The notes beneath the pieces are model-generated. The model was not told where the DNA came from. It did not search any database and saw nothing but the letters and a program-made list of their open reading frames with translations. From Paraburkholderia sartisoli (GTDB lineage Bacteria > Pseudomonadota > Gammaproteobacteria > Burkholderiales > Burkholderiaceae), in the NCBI RefSeq assembly GCF_900107685.1, contig NZ_FNRQ01000001.1:1116001-1180000 (forward strand): a DNA stretch of 64,000 bases, given 5' to 3'. Positions 53,252 through 61,643 of this stretch are shown here, one piece after another (position 1 is the first letter of the stretch; each line of letters starts with the position of its first letter). The translations under genes were made by a program, and so were the position numbers.

Positions 53252-54178
53252 TCAGGTGCTGCCGGACGCGATCGCGCGGGCTTCGTCGAACGCTTCGGGA
53301 AAGCCGAGATAGACCGGCTTGCCGCCCGTGCGCATTCGCACGAACAACCGGTGCTCGACCTGATACTTGACGTTGCCGATCGCGAGCGCGCCGATGCCGA
53401 TGGCTTCGTGACGCGCGGCGCCGGCGAGCGGCTTGCCGTCGTCCATGACGTGGACGCCCGCGATGCCCTCGGGCGGTACCGCGTTGACGTCGGCGGCGAT
53501 CAGCAGATGTCTGGCGTGCGCGAGATCGGCGGCGGTCATCAGCTGCACGCCCGCGGTGGCCGTCGCGAACACGATTTCCGCGCGGGCGAGCGCGGCGTGC
53601 AGCTCGGCAGGCGAACTGCACGCTACGCCCGTGGTCGCGATGTCGAAGCGGCGGTTGATTTCGTCGCTGACCTGCGTGGCGCGCGCGCGGCTCGTGTGGC
53701 TCGCGATCACGACGTCCGCGCCGAGCGAGGCCGCCATCGCCGCCGACACGCGTCCCACCGCGCCCGTGCCGCCCAGGATCAGCACGCGCTTGCCGCCGGG
53801 TTCGGTCTTGTGCTCCTTCTTCAGATGACGCTCGACCAGCGCGACCAGCGCGGCCGCCGTCGTGTACGCGCCGCTCGGGTCCGCGAATACCGACACCTCG
53901 AACGGCGGCACCATTGCCTGCCGCGCGAGATCGAGCATGTCGGCGGCCAGCATCACGTCGCGCCCGCCGATAAAGATGCCGGTGCGCGACACCCCCTTCG
54001 GGCCGCGCGAGAAGATGGCGTCCTGCGTGAGCTGCACGACGCTCTCCTCGCCGACGTTGCAGTACGGCACGACGATCTGGTAGCCGGCGTCGGCGGCCAT
54101 GTTGACGTCGAACGGGCTCATCTGCGGCGTGGCCGTGAACATGTGCAGGATATAAGGCCTTTCAGTGGGTTCGGGCAT
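53252..54178 (-). CDS. mtdB: NAD(P)-dependent methylene-H4MPT dehydrogenase
   Basis: A 308-residue dehydrogenase oxidising methylene-H4MPT to methenyl-H4MPT. It begins YILHMFTATPQMSPFDVNMA and has GGRDVMLAADMLDLARQAM, the dinucleotide fold RVLILGGTGAVGRVSAAMAA and IAADVNAVPPEGIAGV. First gene of the mtdB-ATP-grasp-mch-RimK-CitG run; mptG precedes it after a 120-base gap. Confidence 0.95.
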   Translation of the reverse strand: MPEPTERPYILHMFTATPQMSPFDVNMAADAGYQIVVPYCNVGEESVVQLTQDAIFSRGPKGVSRTGIFIGGRDVMLAADMLDLARQAMVPPFEVSVFADPSGAYTTAAALVALVERHLKKEHKTEPGGKRVLILGGTGAVGRVSAAMAASLGADVVIASHTSRARATQVSDEINRRFDIATTGVACSSPAELHAALARAEIVFATATAGVQLMTAADLAHARHLLIAADVNAVPPEGIAGVHVMDDGKPLAGAARHEAIGIGALAIGNVKYQVEHRLFVRMRTGGKPVYLGFPEAFDEARAIASGST

Positions 54179-54298
54179 GGGCGTAGGCTCGTTTCAGGTG
54201 GGCGTCACGCGCGTGGCGGGACGACGGAACAGGGCGGGCGCAACGTGCGCGGGCCGCGAGGGGCGGCCATGAAACCAGGACGCGGGACGCGGGACGTG

Positions 54299-55342
54299 TC
54301 ATGACGCGCCGATCCCGCACTGCTGCAGGTCGACGGCGCGCAGCGTCGCGCCGCGATTGCGGCCGGCGACAATCGAACAGGCGATGCCGGGCTTGCCGCG
54401 CGTCGCTTCCTGGGCGACGGCGAGCGCACGCGCGGCCTCTTCCGCGCCGCGCACGAATGCAAAACCGGTCGGCCCCCACGAGGTCTGACCGATGCCGGCT
54501 GTCTGGCGCGCCGCGACCGCTTCGAGCGCGGCGGCGACGACAGGGCTCGAAAACACGCCACCTTGCACCGGCGCGAAATATTCGCCGATCGTCTGCTGCA
54601 TTTCGGTGATGCCGTCGGCAAACGCGTCGAAGTCGCTTTCCGCGATGCCGGGCAGGATGCGCAGCAGCACGAGATGGCACAGATGGGCGGCAAGCGCCTG
54701 CGGGAACGGCGCGAGCGAGGCGAGGCCGTGTTTTTCGGCGTCGCCATGCAGGCCCTCGCGCGTGGTGTCGTCGACGAGCAGGATGCGCCATGCGTCGGGA
54801 AACGGCTGGCGGAACAGCAGCGGCGGCGCTTCGGCATGAACGTGGCCCGCCGGATCGTGCGCGTGCGCGGGTCCGCCGTCGACCAGAAAGCCGCCATGAT
54901 CGAAGCCGAGCGTGCCGATGCCCGAGCGCGCGCCGCGCCCCAGCAGGTGTGCGATTTCCGCGCTGCCCGGCGACCGGCCGGTGAGGCGCGCGTAGGCCGT
55001 GCCGATCGCGAGGGCGAGCTGCGTGCCGGAACCGAGGCCGGTGTGCGCGCGCGGCGCGCGCTGCACGTCGATGGAGACAGCCGGTCCGCCCCACGCGGCG
55101 CGCAGCGTCTCGATGTAGCGTTCGGCGCGTGCGCGCGCCGCGTCGCCGCGGCTGGATTCGACGCGCATCGTGTCGGCGAGCCGCATCGTCACGCGTGTGC
55201 CGCGTTCGTCGATGGTGAGGCCGACGCTGCCGAACGCGCGGCCGAGCGAGCCGTTCGGATCGAGAAAGCCGAGATGCAGGCGCGCGGGCGCGTCGACCGT
55301 CACGGCCGATAGCGGGGCAAGGCCTCCAGATTGACTCTGCAT
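54299..55342 (-). CDS. mptG: beta-ribofuranosylaminobenzene 5'-phosphate synthase
   Basis: A 347-residue GHMP-kinase-fold enzyme (beta-RFAP synthase), the first committed step of H4MPT synthesis, joining p-hydroxybenzoate or pABA to PRPP. Landmarks are VDAPARLHLGFLDPNGSLGR, HTGLGSGTQLALAIG, GRGARSGIGTLGFDHGGFLV and TSWGPTGFAFVRGAE. It begins at 55342; a sigma-54 element is at 55462-55476. The 120-base gap to mtdB has a GACGCGG duplication but no terminator. Confidence 0.93.
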   Translation of the reverse strand: MQSQSGGLAPLSAVTVDAPARLHLGFLDPNGSLGRAFGSVGLTIDERGTRVTMRLADTMRVESSRGDAARARAERYIETLRAAWGGPAVSIDVQRAPRAHTGLGSGTQLALAIGTAYARLTGRSPGSAEIAHLLGRGARSGIGTLGFDHGGFLVDGGPAHAHDPAGHVHAEAPPLLFRQPFPDAWRILLVDDTTREGLHGDAEKHGLASLAPFPQALAAHLCHLVLLRILPGIAESDFDAFADGITEMQQTIGEYFAPVQGGVFSSPVVAAALEAVAARQTAGIGQTSWGPTGFAFVRGAEEAARALAVAQEATRGKPGIACSIVAGRNRGATLRAVDLQQCGIGAS

Positions 55343-55461
55343 CGTGAGCGTTCCTCGTTGGCAAGGGGTGCGGGCGGCGTCCGGGCCGGCGAAAACCCGC
55401 GCCACGCGCGGGTCGTCTCGCATCTCGCGTGTCACGCGGACAGCACGCTGGACACTCCAAG

Positions 55462-55476
55462 GCAAGAGCCGTACCA
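55462..55476 (-). promoter_or_regulatory. sigma-54 promoter candidate of mptG-mtdB-mch run
   Basis: Minus strand TGGTACG-GCTC-TTGC: complete -12 match and one change in the -24 (T for C). It lies 120 bases before mptG in a 193-base gap. A GACAGTGC string is just upstream; no full TGTGTC palindrome was seen here. Confidence 0.55.
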
Positions 55477-55535
55477 GAGCCGTGGACAGTGCGTTCGCGG
55501 GCGGGCGAGGGTGTCGCCGTATCGCCGTATCGCGC

Positions 55536-55922
55536 TCAGGCCTTCGGCGCGTCGTACTTGATGTAGCGAAAGCGCTGGTCGTCCGCGGGCGTGCCTTCGA
55601 GCGGACCGCCTTCGCGGCCGGGTTGCCACTGGATCACTTCCTCGATTTTCGTGGCCAGCGCGAAGTCCTTGTCGGTGATGCCTTTCGCCGAATGCGTCTT
55701 CAGCTTCACGATGACAAACGCATACGAAACGGTCAGGTCCGGGTGATGCCACGCCGCTTCGGCCAGGTGGCCCACGGTGTTCACCACCATCAGCGTGCCT
55801 TTCCAGCTTTCCGTCTTGAACTTGCGGCGCAGCCAGCCCTCATCGAGGTACCAGTGCTGCAACGGACCCTGCAGGCGTTGCTGGATCTCCTCGTCGGAAT
55901 ACACGTGTTCAGCCTGGGTCAT
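55536..55922 (-). CDS. pterin-4a-carbinolamine dehydratase-like protein
   Basis: A 128-residue PCD/DCoH-like protein: EIQQRLQGPLQHWYLDEG, ESWKGTLMVVNTVGHLAEAA, HHPDLTVSYAFVIVKLKTH. The HHP...H motif of PCD is present. Such proteins recycle hydroxylated pterins, or help H4MPT metabolism where they occur beside mptG. The start at 55922 is chosen for its GGAGA and because a -24/-12 element lies just upstream; the frame itself is open to 55970. Confidence 0.85.
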   Translation of the reverse strand: MTQAEHVYSDEEIQQRLQGPLQHWYLDEGWLRRKFKTESWKGTLMVVNTVGHLAEAAWHHPDLTVSYAFVIVKLKTHSAKGITDKDFALATKIEEVIQWQPGREGGPLEGTPADDQRFRYIKYDAPKA

Positions 55923-55966
55923 GATGTGGGTCTCCGTCGTGTCTGCACGTTGAATCTCAAAGCGCT

Positions 55967-55981
55967 GCAAGCAGCGCGCCA
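55967..55981 (-). promoter_or_regulatory. sigma-54 promoter candidate of the pterin dehydratase gene
   Basis: Minus strand TGGCGCG-CTGC-TTGC, one change from consensus in the -24 (G for A), 45 bases before the ATG at 55922. It shares the 507-base intergenic region with the divergent xoxF; the TGTGTC array about 200 bp upstream could activate both. Confidence 0.5.
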
Positions 55982-56173
55982 GTCATGTGGCCGCGGGCGT
56001 CGCCGGCAGCCACGTTTTCCCCGACTCCGGCCGACGCGTGAAACGCGCCGCTGCGCGGGCCTCGCGTGAGGCTGCACAAGGGGCGAGGCGTGTGAAGGCG
56101 TCCTGTCATGTTGCGCCGCCGCATGACAGCGTGTGCTTGCGGGCGAGCGGCACGCGTGACAAATCGCGTATTT

Positions 56174-56234
56174 GACACAGTATGTGTCGCAATCCGAATG
56201 ATCGTGTGTCGCAAGCGGCGGGCGGCTGTGTCAC
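56174..56234 (+). promoter_or_regulatory. TGTGTC array upstream of xoxF
   Basis: GACACA (56174) with spacer GTA faces TGTGTCGC (56183). Two more direct copies follow, TGTGTCGC (56205) and TGTGTCAC (56227), each exactly 22 bp apart, i.e. about two helical turns. The first pair forms the GACACA-GTA-TGTGTC palindrome whose core recurs upstream of mfnD. The whole set lies 43-103 bp before the sigma-54 -24 element, in keeping with an upstream activator site. Confidence 0.7.
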
Positions 56235-56275
56235 TGCGCGGCGAAACGCAGGTGTGAGGCGCGTAAACCAGGTTC

Positions 56276-56291
56276 CGGCACGGAATGTGCA
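56276..56291 (+). promoter_or_regulatory. sigma-54 promoter of xoxF
   Basis: CGGCACG-GAAT-GTGC-A has the required GG-N10-GC spacing (GG at 56277, GC at 56289) and two changes from consensus. The xoxF ATG is 139 bases further on. No good -35/-10 pair was noticed in the region. Confidence 0.6.
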
Positions 56292-56429
56292 AACGGTCTG
56301 CGGAAGCAAGAACCTGGCGATGAATCAGGCGAAGCACGGTCGTTACCCGTATCCGAGCGAGGCGCACTCGGTGCGACACGGTAGCGCGGTCATTGACGAA
56401 TCGGACGGTTTCAACAATCTGGAGGAGAC

Positions 56430-58250
56430 ATGAACGTACGCACCCTGGTTCTCGGACTGGCGGTGGTAGCGGCGACGGCCCTGAATTCATTCGTTGCACA
56501 GGCTGATTCGCAGCTCGACACGCTGATCAAGAACCCCTCGAACTGGGCGGCACAGGCGGGCGATTACTCGAATCACCGCTACAGCCCACTCAAGCAGATC
56601 AACGAAAGCAATGTGAGCAAGCTGCAGGTTGCCTGGACGATGTCCACCGGCGTCCTGCGCGGCCATGAAGGCTCACCGCTCGTCATCGGCGACACGATGT
56701 ATATCCACTCTCCGTTTCCGAACAACGTTATCGCGATCAACCTGAAGGACCAGACGTTCATCTGGCAATACGAGCCGAAGCAGGACACGCAGGTGATTTC
56801 GGTGATGTGCTGCGACACGGTCAATCGCGGTCTCGCGTATGGCGACGGCAAGATCTTTCTCCAGCAGGCCGACACGAAACTCGTCGCGCTGAACGCGAAG
56901 ACGGGCGACGTGGTCTGGACCGCGCAGAACGGCGATCCGAAAGCGGGTGAAACGAACACCAACGCGCCGCACGTATTCGGCGACAAGGTGATCACCGGCA
57001 TCTCGGGTGGCGAGTTCGGCGTGCGCGGCCGTCTGATCGCGTACGACATCAAGACCGGCAAGGAAGCCTGGAAAGCCTACAGCACCGGCCCCGACGCCGA
57101 CATGCTGATGGACCCCGACAAGACGATGACGTGGTCGGACGGCAAGATGGTGCCGGTCGGCGCGGATTCGTCGCTGAAGAGCTGGAAGGGCGACCAGTGG
57201 AAGCTGGGCGGCGGCACCACGTGGGGCTGGTACGCATGGGATCCCAAGCTTAACCTTGTCTACTACGGCACCGGCAATCCGGGTACATGGAACCCGACGC
57301 AACGTCCCGGTGACAACAAGTGGTCGATGTCGATCTTCGCGCGCGACCTGAACACCGGCATGGCGAAGTGGGTCTACCAGATGACCCCGCACGACGAATG
57401 GGACTATGACGGCGTCAACGAAATGATCCTCGTCGACCTGCCGATCGGCGGCAAGACGACACCGGCGATCGTCCACTTCGACCGTAACGGCTTTGGTTAC
57501 ACATTGAATCGCGTGACCGGGCAGCTGCTGGTTGCCAACAAGTTCGACCCGGCGGTGAACTGGGCCGATAGCGTCGACCTGAAGTCGGGCCTGCCGGTGC
57601 GCAACGCCGCTTACTCGACGCAAAAAGCCGGTCCGGATCACAACGTCAAGGGCATCTGCCCGGCCGCGCTCGGTTCGAAAGACCAGCAGCCGGCGGCCTT
57701 CGACCCCGGGTCGAAGCTGTTCCTCGTGCCGACCAACCACGTCTGCATGGATTACGAGCCGTTCGACGTCGACTATGTTTCGGGCCAGCCGTTCGTGGGC
57801 GCGACGCTGTCGATGTATCCGGGTCCGAAGGAAAACGGCGCGATGGGCAATTTCATCGCGTGGGACGCGGCGAAGGGCAAGATCGTCTGGTCGAAGCCGG
57901 AACGGTTCTCGGTGTGGTCGGGCGCGCTCGCGACGGCTGGCGGCATCGCGTTCTACGGCACGCTTGAAGGCTATATCAAGGCCGTGCGCATCAAGGATGG
58001 CAAGGAACTGTGGAAGTTCAAGACGCCGTCCGGGATCATCGGCAACGTGTTTACGTACGAATACCAGGGCAAGCAGTTCGTCGGCGTCTATTCGGGCATC
58101 GGCGGCTGGGCAGGTATCGGCATGGCCGCGGGCCTCCAGAAGTCGACGGAAGGTCTCGGCGCGGTCGGTGGCTATCGTGAACTGGCGAAGTACACGGCAC
58201 TCGGCGGCACGCTCTTCGTGTTCGCCATTCCTGGCAGCACGGGTGGCTGA
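56430..58250 (+). CDS. xoxF: lanthanide-dependent PQQ methanol dehydrogenase XoxF
   Basis: A 606-residue periplasmic quinoprotein with a signal peptide ([20 protein letters not shown], cleavage near AQAD). The adjacent cysteines of the disulfide ring lie at 127-128 (VMCCDTVN). The active site WDYDGVNEM has aspartate at 325 and the extra aspartate at 327 that marks lanthanide-using enzymes; calcium MxaF has alanine there. W-motif blades such as [12 protein letters not shown] recur. It matches the XoxF5 clade in length. CTGGAGGAGACATG gives a strong start. xoxG and xoxJ follow. No mxaF is present. Confidence 0.97.
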   Translation: MNVRTLVLGLAVVAATALNSFVAQADSQLDTLIKNPSNWAAQAGDYSNHRYSPLKQINESNVSKLQVAWTMSTGVLRGHEGSPLVIGDTMYIHSPFPNNVIAINLKDQTFIWQYEPKQDTQVISVMCCDTVNRGLAYGDGKIFLQQADTKLVALNAKTGDVVWTAQNGDPKAGETNTNAPHVFGDKVITGISGGEFGVRGRLIAYDIKTGKEAWKAYSTGPDADMLMDPDKTMTWSDGKMVPVGADSSLKSWKGDQWKLGGGTTWGWYAWDPKLNLVYYGTGNPGTWNPTQRPGDNKWSMSIFARDLNTGMAKWVYQMTPHDEWDYDGVNEMILVDLPIGGKTTPAIVHFDRNGFGYTLNRVTGQLLVANKFDPAVNWADSVDLKSGLPVRNAAYSTQKAGPDHNVKGICPAALGSKDQQPAAFDPGSKLFLVPTNHVCMDYEPFDVDYVSGQPFVGATLSMYPGPKENGAMGNFIAWDAAKGKIVWSKPERFSVWSGALATAGGIAFYGTLEGYIKAVRIKDGKELWKFKTPSGIIGNVFTYEYQGKQFVGVYSGIGGWAGIGMAAGLQKSTEGLGAVGGYRELAKYTALGGTLFVFAIPGSTGG

Positions 58251-58283
58251 CCGTCTGCCTGGATGAAGCGGAAAACGGCGCCC

Positions 58284-58311
58284 GCCGCGCAACGGTTCAG
58301 GGTTGCGCGGC
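58284..58311 (+). terminator. 10-bp hairpin between xoxF and xoxG
   Basis: GCCGCGCAAC pairs with GTTGCGCGGC around the loop GGTTCAGG, 34 bases after the xoxF stop. Without a T run it may act as an mRNA 3' stabiliser or partial terminator that keeps xoxF message above xoxG message. Confidence 0.55.
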
Positions 58312-58424
58312 AGGGTGTCGGCAGTGGCGGCACGACAGTGGCTGCCGGCAAGGTAATTTCGTTTCGCGACGCGTGCCAGATAGAGGCATGCGCGCGAAAC
58401 CCATGAACTGATGGAGACGAACGC

Positions 58425-58838
58425 ATGAAAGGCCGATTTTTCCTGCCGCTCGCGATGATCCTCGTCGTGACGCCCGCATCCTTTGCCCAGACCAGCGGCG
58501 GGGAGATGAAACCGGTAACCTACAAGGTCGTCGACGGCAGCAAGGTCGACGCCAATACCTTGCAGGGATGGAGGACGTGGCGCGCGCTCGCGTGCGAACG
58601 GTGTCACGGCGCGAAGCAGGAAGGCCTCGTCGGCCCCTCGCTGATCGACGCATTCAAGACGCTCGACAAGACCGAATTCCATCGCACCGTATTTGGCGGG
58701 CGCGTGGACAAAGGCATGCCGGATTTCAGCACCAGCACGATGATGCAGAAGAACTGGGAAAACCTGTATGCGTATCTGAAAGGCCGCTCCGACGGCAAGA
58801 TCAACCCTGGCGATCTGCAGGCCATCGATGCCAAATGA
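58425..58838 (+). CDS. xoxG: cytochrome c XoxG, electron acceptor of XoxF
   Basis: A 137-residue periplasmic c-type cytochrome with signal peptide (MKGRFFLPLAMILVVTPASF) and a single haem site CERCH at residues 57-61. The axial methionine is probably in KGMPDFST. Position after xoxF and size fit XoxG. ATGGAGACGAACGC precedes the ATG. A weak -24/-12-like string (CGGCACGACAGTGGC) lies in the 174-base gap upstream. Confidence 0.93.
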   Translation: MKGRFFLPLAMILVVTPASFAQTSGGEMKPVTYKVVDGSKVDANTLQGWRTWRALACERCHGAKQEGLVGPSLIDAFKTLDKTEFHRTVFGGRVDKGMPDFSTSTMMQKNWENLYAYLKGRSDGKINPGDLQAIDAK

Positions 58839-58939
58839 AGCAGCACGTGAAGTGTCACGCGATATAACAGGCGATACAACGGATGTGGATGTTGTGTCGT
58901 GCCTCGTGAGCCGCTCGTCCCGTTCTCCCGGAGGTATCG

Positions 58940-59830
58940 ATGTCTGATCGCAAGCTGGGCCCGCTCGCGCTTGTGCGCGTCGCCACGTTGTGCTGTGCAG
59001 GGCTGGCGGCGCACGCCGCGTACGCCGATCCGCCGTTGCCGAACAACGACGGCAACGACGGCGTGCTGCGCGTCTGCGCGGACCCCAACAACATGCCGCT
59101 GTCGAACAGCAAGGGTGAAGGCTACGAAAACCAGATCGCCGCGCAGATGGCGAGCGATTTCGGCTACAAGCTCGAATACACGTATTTTCCGCAGCGCATG
59201 GGCTTTGTGCGGCACACGCTGCGCGAAAAGGTGCCCAACACGGAGAGCTTCAAGTGCGACCTCGTCATCGGCGTGCCGAAAGGGTACGACATGACGGCGA
59301 CGACGCGTCCGTATCTGCATTCCACGTACGCGATGGTGTTCTCGAATCGCCCGGAACTGTCGGGTATCAACACGCCCGCCGATCTGCTGAAGCTGCCGCC
59401 CGAGACCCTGCGCAAGCTGCGCCTCGGCATTTTCTCGCAGACGCCGGCCGTCGACTGGCTGCTTGGCCACAACCTGCTTGAACAGGCTGTGTCGTATCAG
59501 GCACAAAGTGCTGATCCCGCCGCGTTTCCGGGCGAGATGATCGAACACGACCTGGTTGCGGGCAACGTCGACGTGGTGTTCCTGTGGGGGCCGATCGCGG
59601 GCTACTTCGCGAAGCGCGAGGGCGACAAGGTGAAGCTCGTGCCGTTTCCGCCGACGCCTGGCATCCGTTTCGACTACGAGATCTCGATGGGCACGCGTCA
59701 CGGCGAGAAAACGTGGAATACCAAGGTCGATCAGTGGATCGGTGCGAACCAGAACAAGATCGACCGGATTCTCACGAGCTACCAGGTGCCGATACTGCCG
59801 GTCGCGAGCGCGCCGACCGCTTCGCAATGA
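58940..59830 (+). CDS. xoxJ: periplasmic binding protein XoxJ
   Basis: A 296-residue solute-binding-fold protein with signal peptide (cleavage near AYAD), then LRVCADPNNMPLSNSKGEGY, CDLVIGVPKGYDMTATTRPY and AGNVDVVFLWGPIAGYFAKR. XoxJ/MoxJ proteins help mature or activate methanol dehydrogenase. CCCGGAGGTATCG precedes the ATG. Its stop overlaps the next gene in ATGA. Confidence 0.92.
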   Translation: MSDRKLGPLALVRVATLCCAGLAAHAAYADPPLPNNDGNDGVLRVCADPNNMPLSNSKGEGYENQIAAQMASDFGYKLEYTYFPQRMGFVRHTLREKVPNTESFKCDLVIGVPKGYDMTATTRPYLHSTYAMVFSNRPELSGINTPADLLKLPPETLRKLRLGIFSQTPAVDWLLGHNLLEQAVSYQAQSADPAAFPGEMIEHDLVAGNVDVVFLWGPIAGYFAKREGDKVKLVPFPPTPGIRFDYEISMGTRHGEKTWNTKVDQWIGANQNKIDRILTSYQVPILPVASAPTASQ

Positions 59831-60636
59831 GGTGCCGGACCGGGTATGCGACACGCGGTGCGGGTCGCCGCGCGTTCGGGTTCGGGTTCGCGACAGCCGT
59901 CGCCGCTGTTTTCGCGTTGATGCTGCCAGGCGGCGCGGCGTTCGCCGCGGGTACGACAGCCGGCGGCGACATCACCCCCGCGGAGAAACTGCTCTTCATG
60001 ACGACGCATATGAGCGGCGTCGAAGCGCAGACGGAACTCGACTACGCGTTCAGTCTTTCCGGTCCGCCGGAGAAAATCAGCGACACCGTCCGCGTGCTGG
60101 TGACGAGCGCCGCCAACGCGAAGAGCGATGCGCACATCACGGATCGCAGCGGCGCCGTCGACGTGTCCTCCGAGGGGCTGCCGTGCAATCCCGTGATCCT
60201 CTATTTTCTCGAGCACGATATTGCCGAGATGGAGCGGCTCACCGGTGGCCAGCGCCGTTATTTCCAGCGCCGCGTGCGTCTCGCGCTCGCGGCCGGACCG
60301 CCCGTCACGCCCGTGGTGGTGGACGTGGGCGGCAAGCCCGTGAAGGCGCGCAAGATCGTGATCCAGCCGTTTCTCGACGATCCCAACGCTTCGCGCTTCG
60401 CGCAATACACCGCCAAGCGCTATACGTTCATCATCGCCGACGACACCGTGCCAGGGCGCGTGATGTCGATCCATACGGAGGTGCCGGGCGCGAACAACGA
60501 TTTCGCGCATCCGTTCCAGGCCGACACGCTGAATTTCTCGGGCGCGCTGCGCAGCCTCGCGCCGCCGCCGGCCAGACCCGGCCAGCCGGCGCCGGCGCCG
60601 GTCAAGACACCACAGGCGCCAAGTGCGAGTCGCTGA
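59827..60636 (+). CDS. secreted protein of the xox cluster, unknown
   Basis: A 269-residue protein whose ATG overlaps the xoxJ stop. It has a signal peptide (RAFGFGFATAVAAVFALMLP, cleavage near AFAA) and then ITPAEKLLFMTTHMSGVEAQ, LPCNPVILYFLEHDIAEMER and IIADDTVPGRVMSIHTEVPG. It ends in a Pro/Ala-rich tail. I do not recognise a named family; similar genes occur with xoxFGJ in proteobacteria. Being coupled to xoxJ, it is likely a periplasmic accessory of methanol oxidation. Confidence 0.78.
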   Translation: MRCRTGYATRGAGRRAFGFGFATAVAAVFALMLPGGAAFAAGTTAGGDITPAEKLLFMTTHMSGVEAQTELDYAFSLSGPPEKISDTVRVLVTSAANAKSDAHITDRSGAVDVSSEGLPCNPVILYFLEHDIAEMERLTGGQRRYFQRRVRLALAAGPPVTPVVVDVGGKPVKARKIVIQPFLDDPNASRFAQYTAKRYTFIIADDTVPGRVMSIHTEVPGANNDFAHPFQADTLNFSGALRSLAPPPARPGQPAPAPVKTPQAPSASR

Positions 60637-60638
60637 AC

Positions 60639-61643
60639 GTGAACTTCATCCGCTCACTGACGCTGCGGCAGTTGCAGATTTTCGTGGTGGCGAGCCGCTA
60701 CCCGAGCTTCGCGCGCGCGGCCGAGGAACTGCACCTGACGCAACCCGCGGTGTCGATGCAGATCCGCCAGCTCGAAGACGCGGTGGGCCTGCCGCTCTTC
60801 GAGCGCGTCGCGCGCAAGCTCGCGTTGACGGAGGCGGGTGAGCGTTTCTCGCATCACGCGAGCCGCATCATTGGCGAGATCAAGGACGCGGAAGACGCGA
60901 TGACCTCGCTCACGCAGGCCGACAGCGGCTCGATCGCGGTGAGCATCGTGAGCTCGGCGACCTATTTCGCGCCCAAGCTGCTCGCGCTCTATTCGCAGCA
61001 GTATCCGAAAGTGGACGTGCGATTTTCGGTGGGAAACCGGGAAACGCTGCTGCGCCTGTTGCAGGACAACGCAACCGATCTCGCGATCATGGGCCGCCCG
61101 CCGCCTGAACTCGGCACGACCGCCGAGCCGATGGCGTATCACCCGCACGTGATCGCCGCGCCGCTCTCGCATCCGCTGCGCGACGCGCGGAGTTTCGATC
61201 TGCAGGAACTGGCGGGTGACACGTTCCTGCTGCGCGAGCCGGGTTCGGGCACGCGCGCCGTCGTGGAGCACACGTTTCGTCAGCATCTGTTCCAGCCCGC
61301 GCGTACCGTCACGCTCGGCAGCAACGAGACGATCAAGCAGGCCGTGATGGCGGGAATGGGCGTGAGCCTGATTTCGCTGCACACGCTTGGCCTCGAGCTG
61401 CGCACGGGCGAGATCGCGCTGCTCGACGTGAACGGCACGCCGATCGAGCGGACGTGGCAGCTCGTGCATTCGCGCTCGAAGCAGTTGTCGCCGACGTGCG
61501 TCACGTTCCGCCGGTTCCTGCTCGAGCACGCCGAGCCGTTTCTCGAGAACGAATACGCGCAGTTCGCGTTCCGGCCGCCGAAGCGGGTTGCCGCGCGGAT
61601 CCTCGAAGGCGCGGCGCCCGCCGATCCGGGCCGGACAAAATGA
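60639..61643 (+). CDS. cbbR: LysR-family regulator, CbbR-like
   Basis: A 334-residue LysR regulator with N-terminal HTH (SLTLRQLQIFVVASRYPSFA, AAEELHLTQPAVSMQIRQLE) and an effector domain (LRLLQDNATDLAIMGRPP, LREPGSGTRAVVEHTFRQHL, GMGVSLISLHTLGLELRTGE). These sequences are close to CbbR, the Calvin-cycle regulator. It starts at GTG 60639, just after the previous stop, and its stop overlaps the MBL gene in ATGA. It is some 19 kb from the cbb operon, inside the xox operon. Confidence 0.85.
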   Translation: MNFIRSLTLRQLQIFVVASRYPSFARAAEELHLTQPAVSMQIRQLEDAVGLPLFERVARKLALTEAGERFSHHASRIIGEIKDAEDAMTSLTQADSGSIAVSIVSSATYFAPKLLALYSQQYPKVDVRFSVGNRETLLRLLQDNATDLAIMGRPPPELGTTAEPMAYHPHVIAAPLSHPLRDARSFDLQELAGDTFLLREPGSGTRAVVEHTFRQHLFQPARTVTLGSNETIKQAVMAGMGVSLISLHTLGLELRTGEIALLDVNGTPIERTWQLVHSRSKQLSPTCVTFRRFLLEHAEPFLENEYAQFAFRPPKRVAARILEGAAPADPGRTK

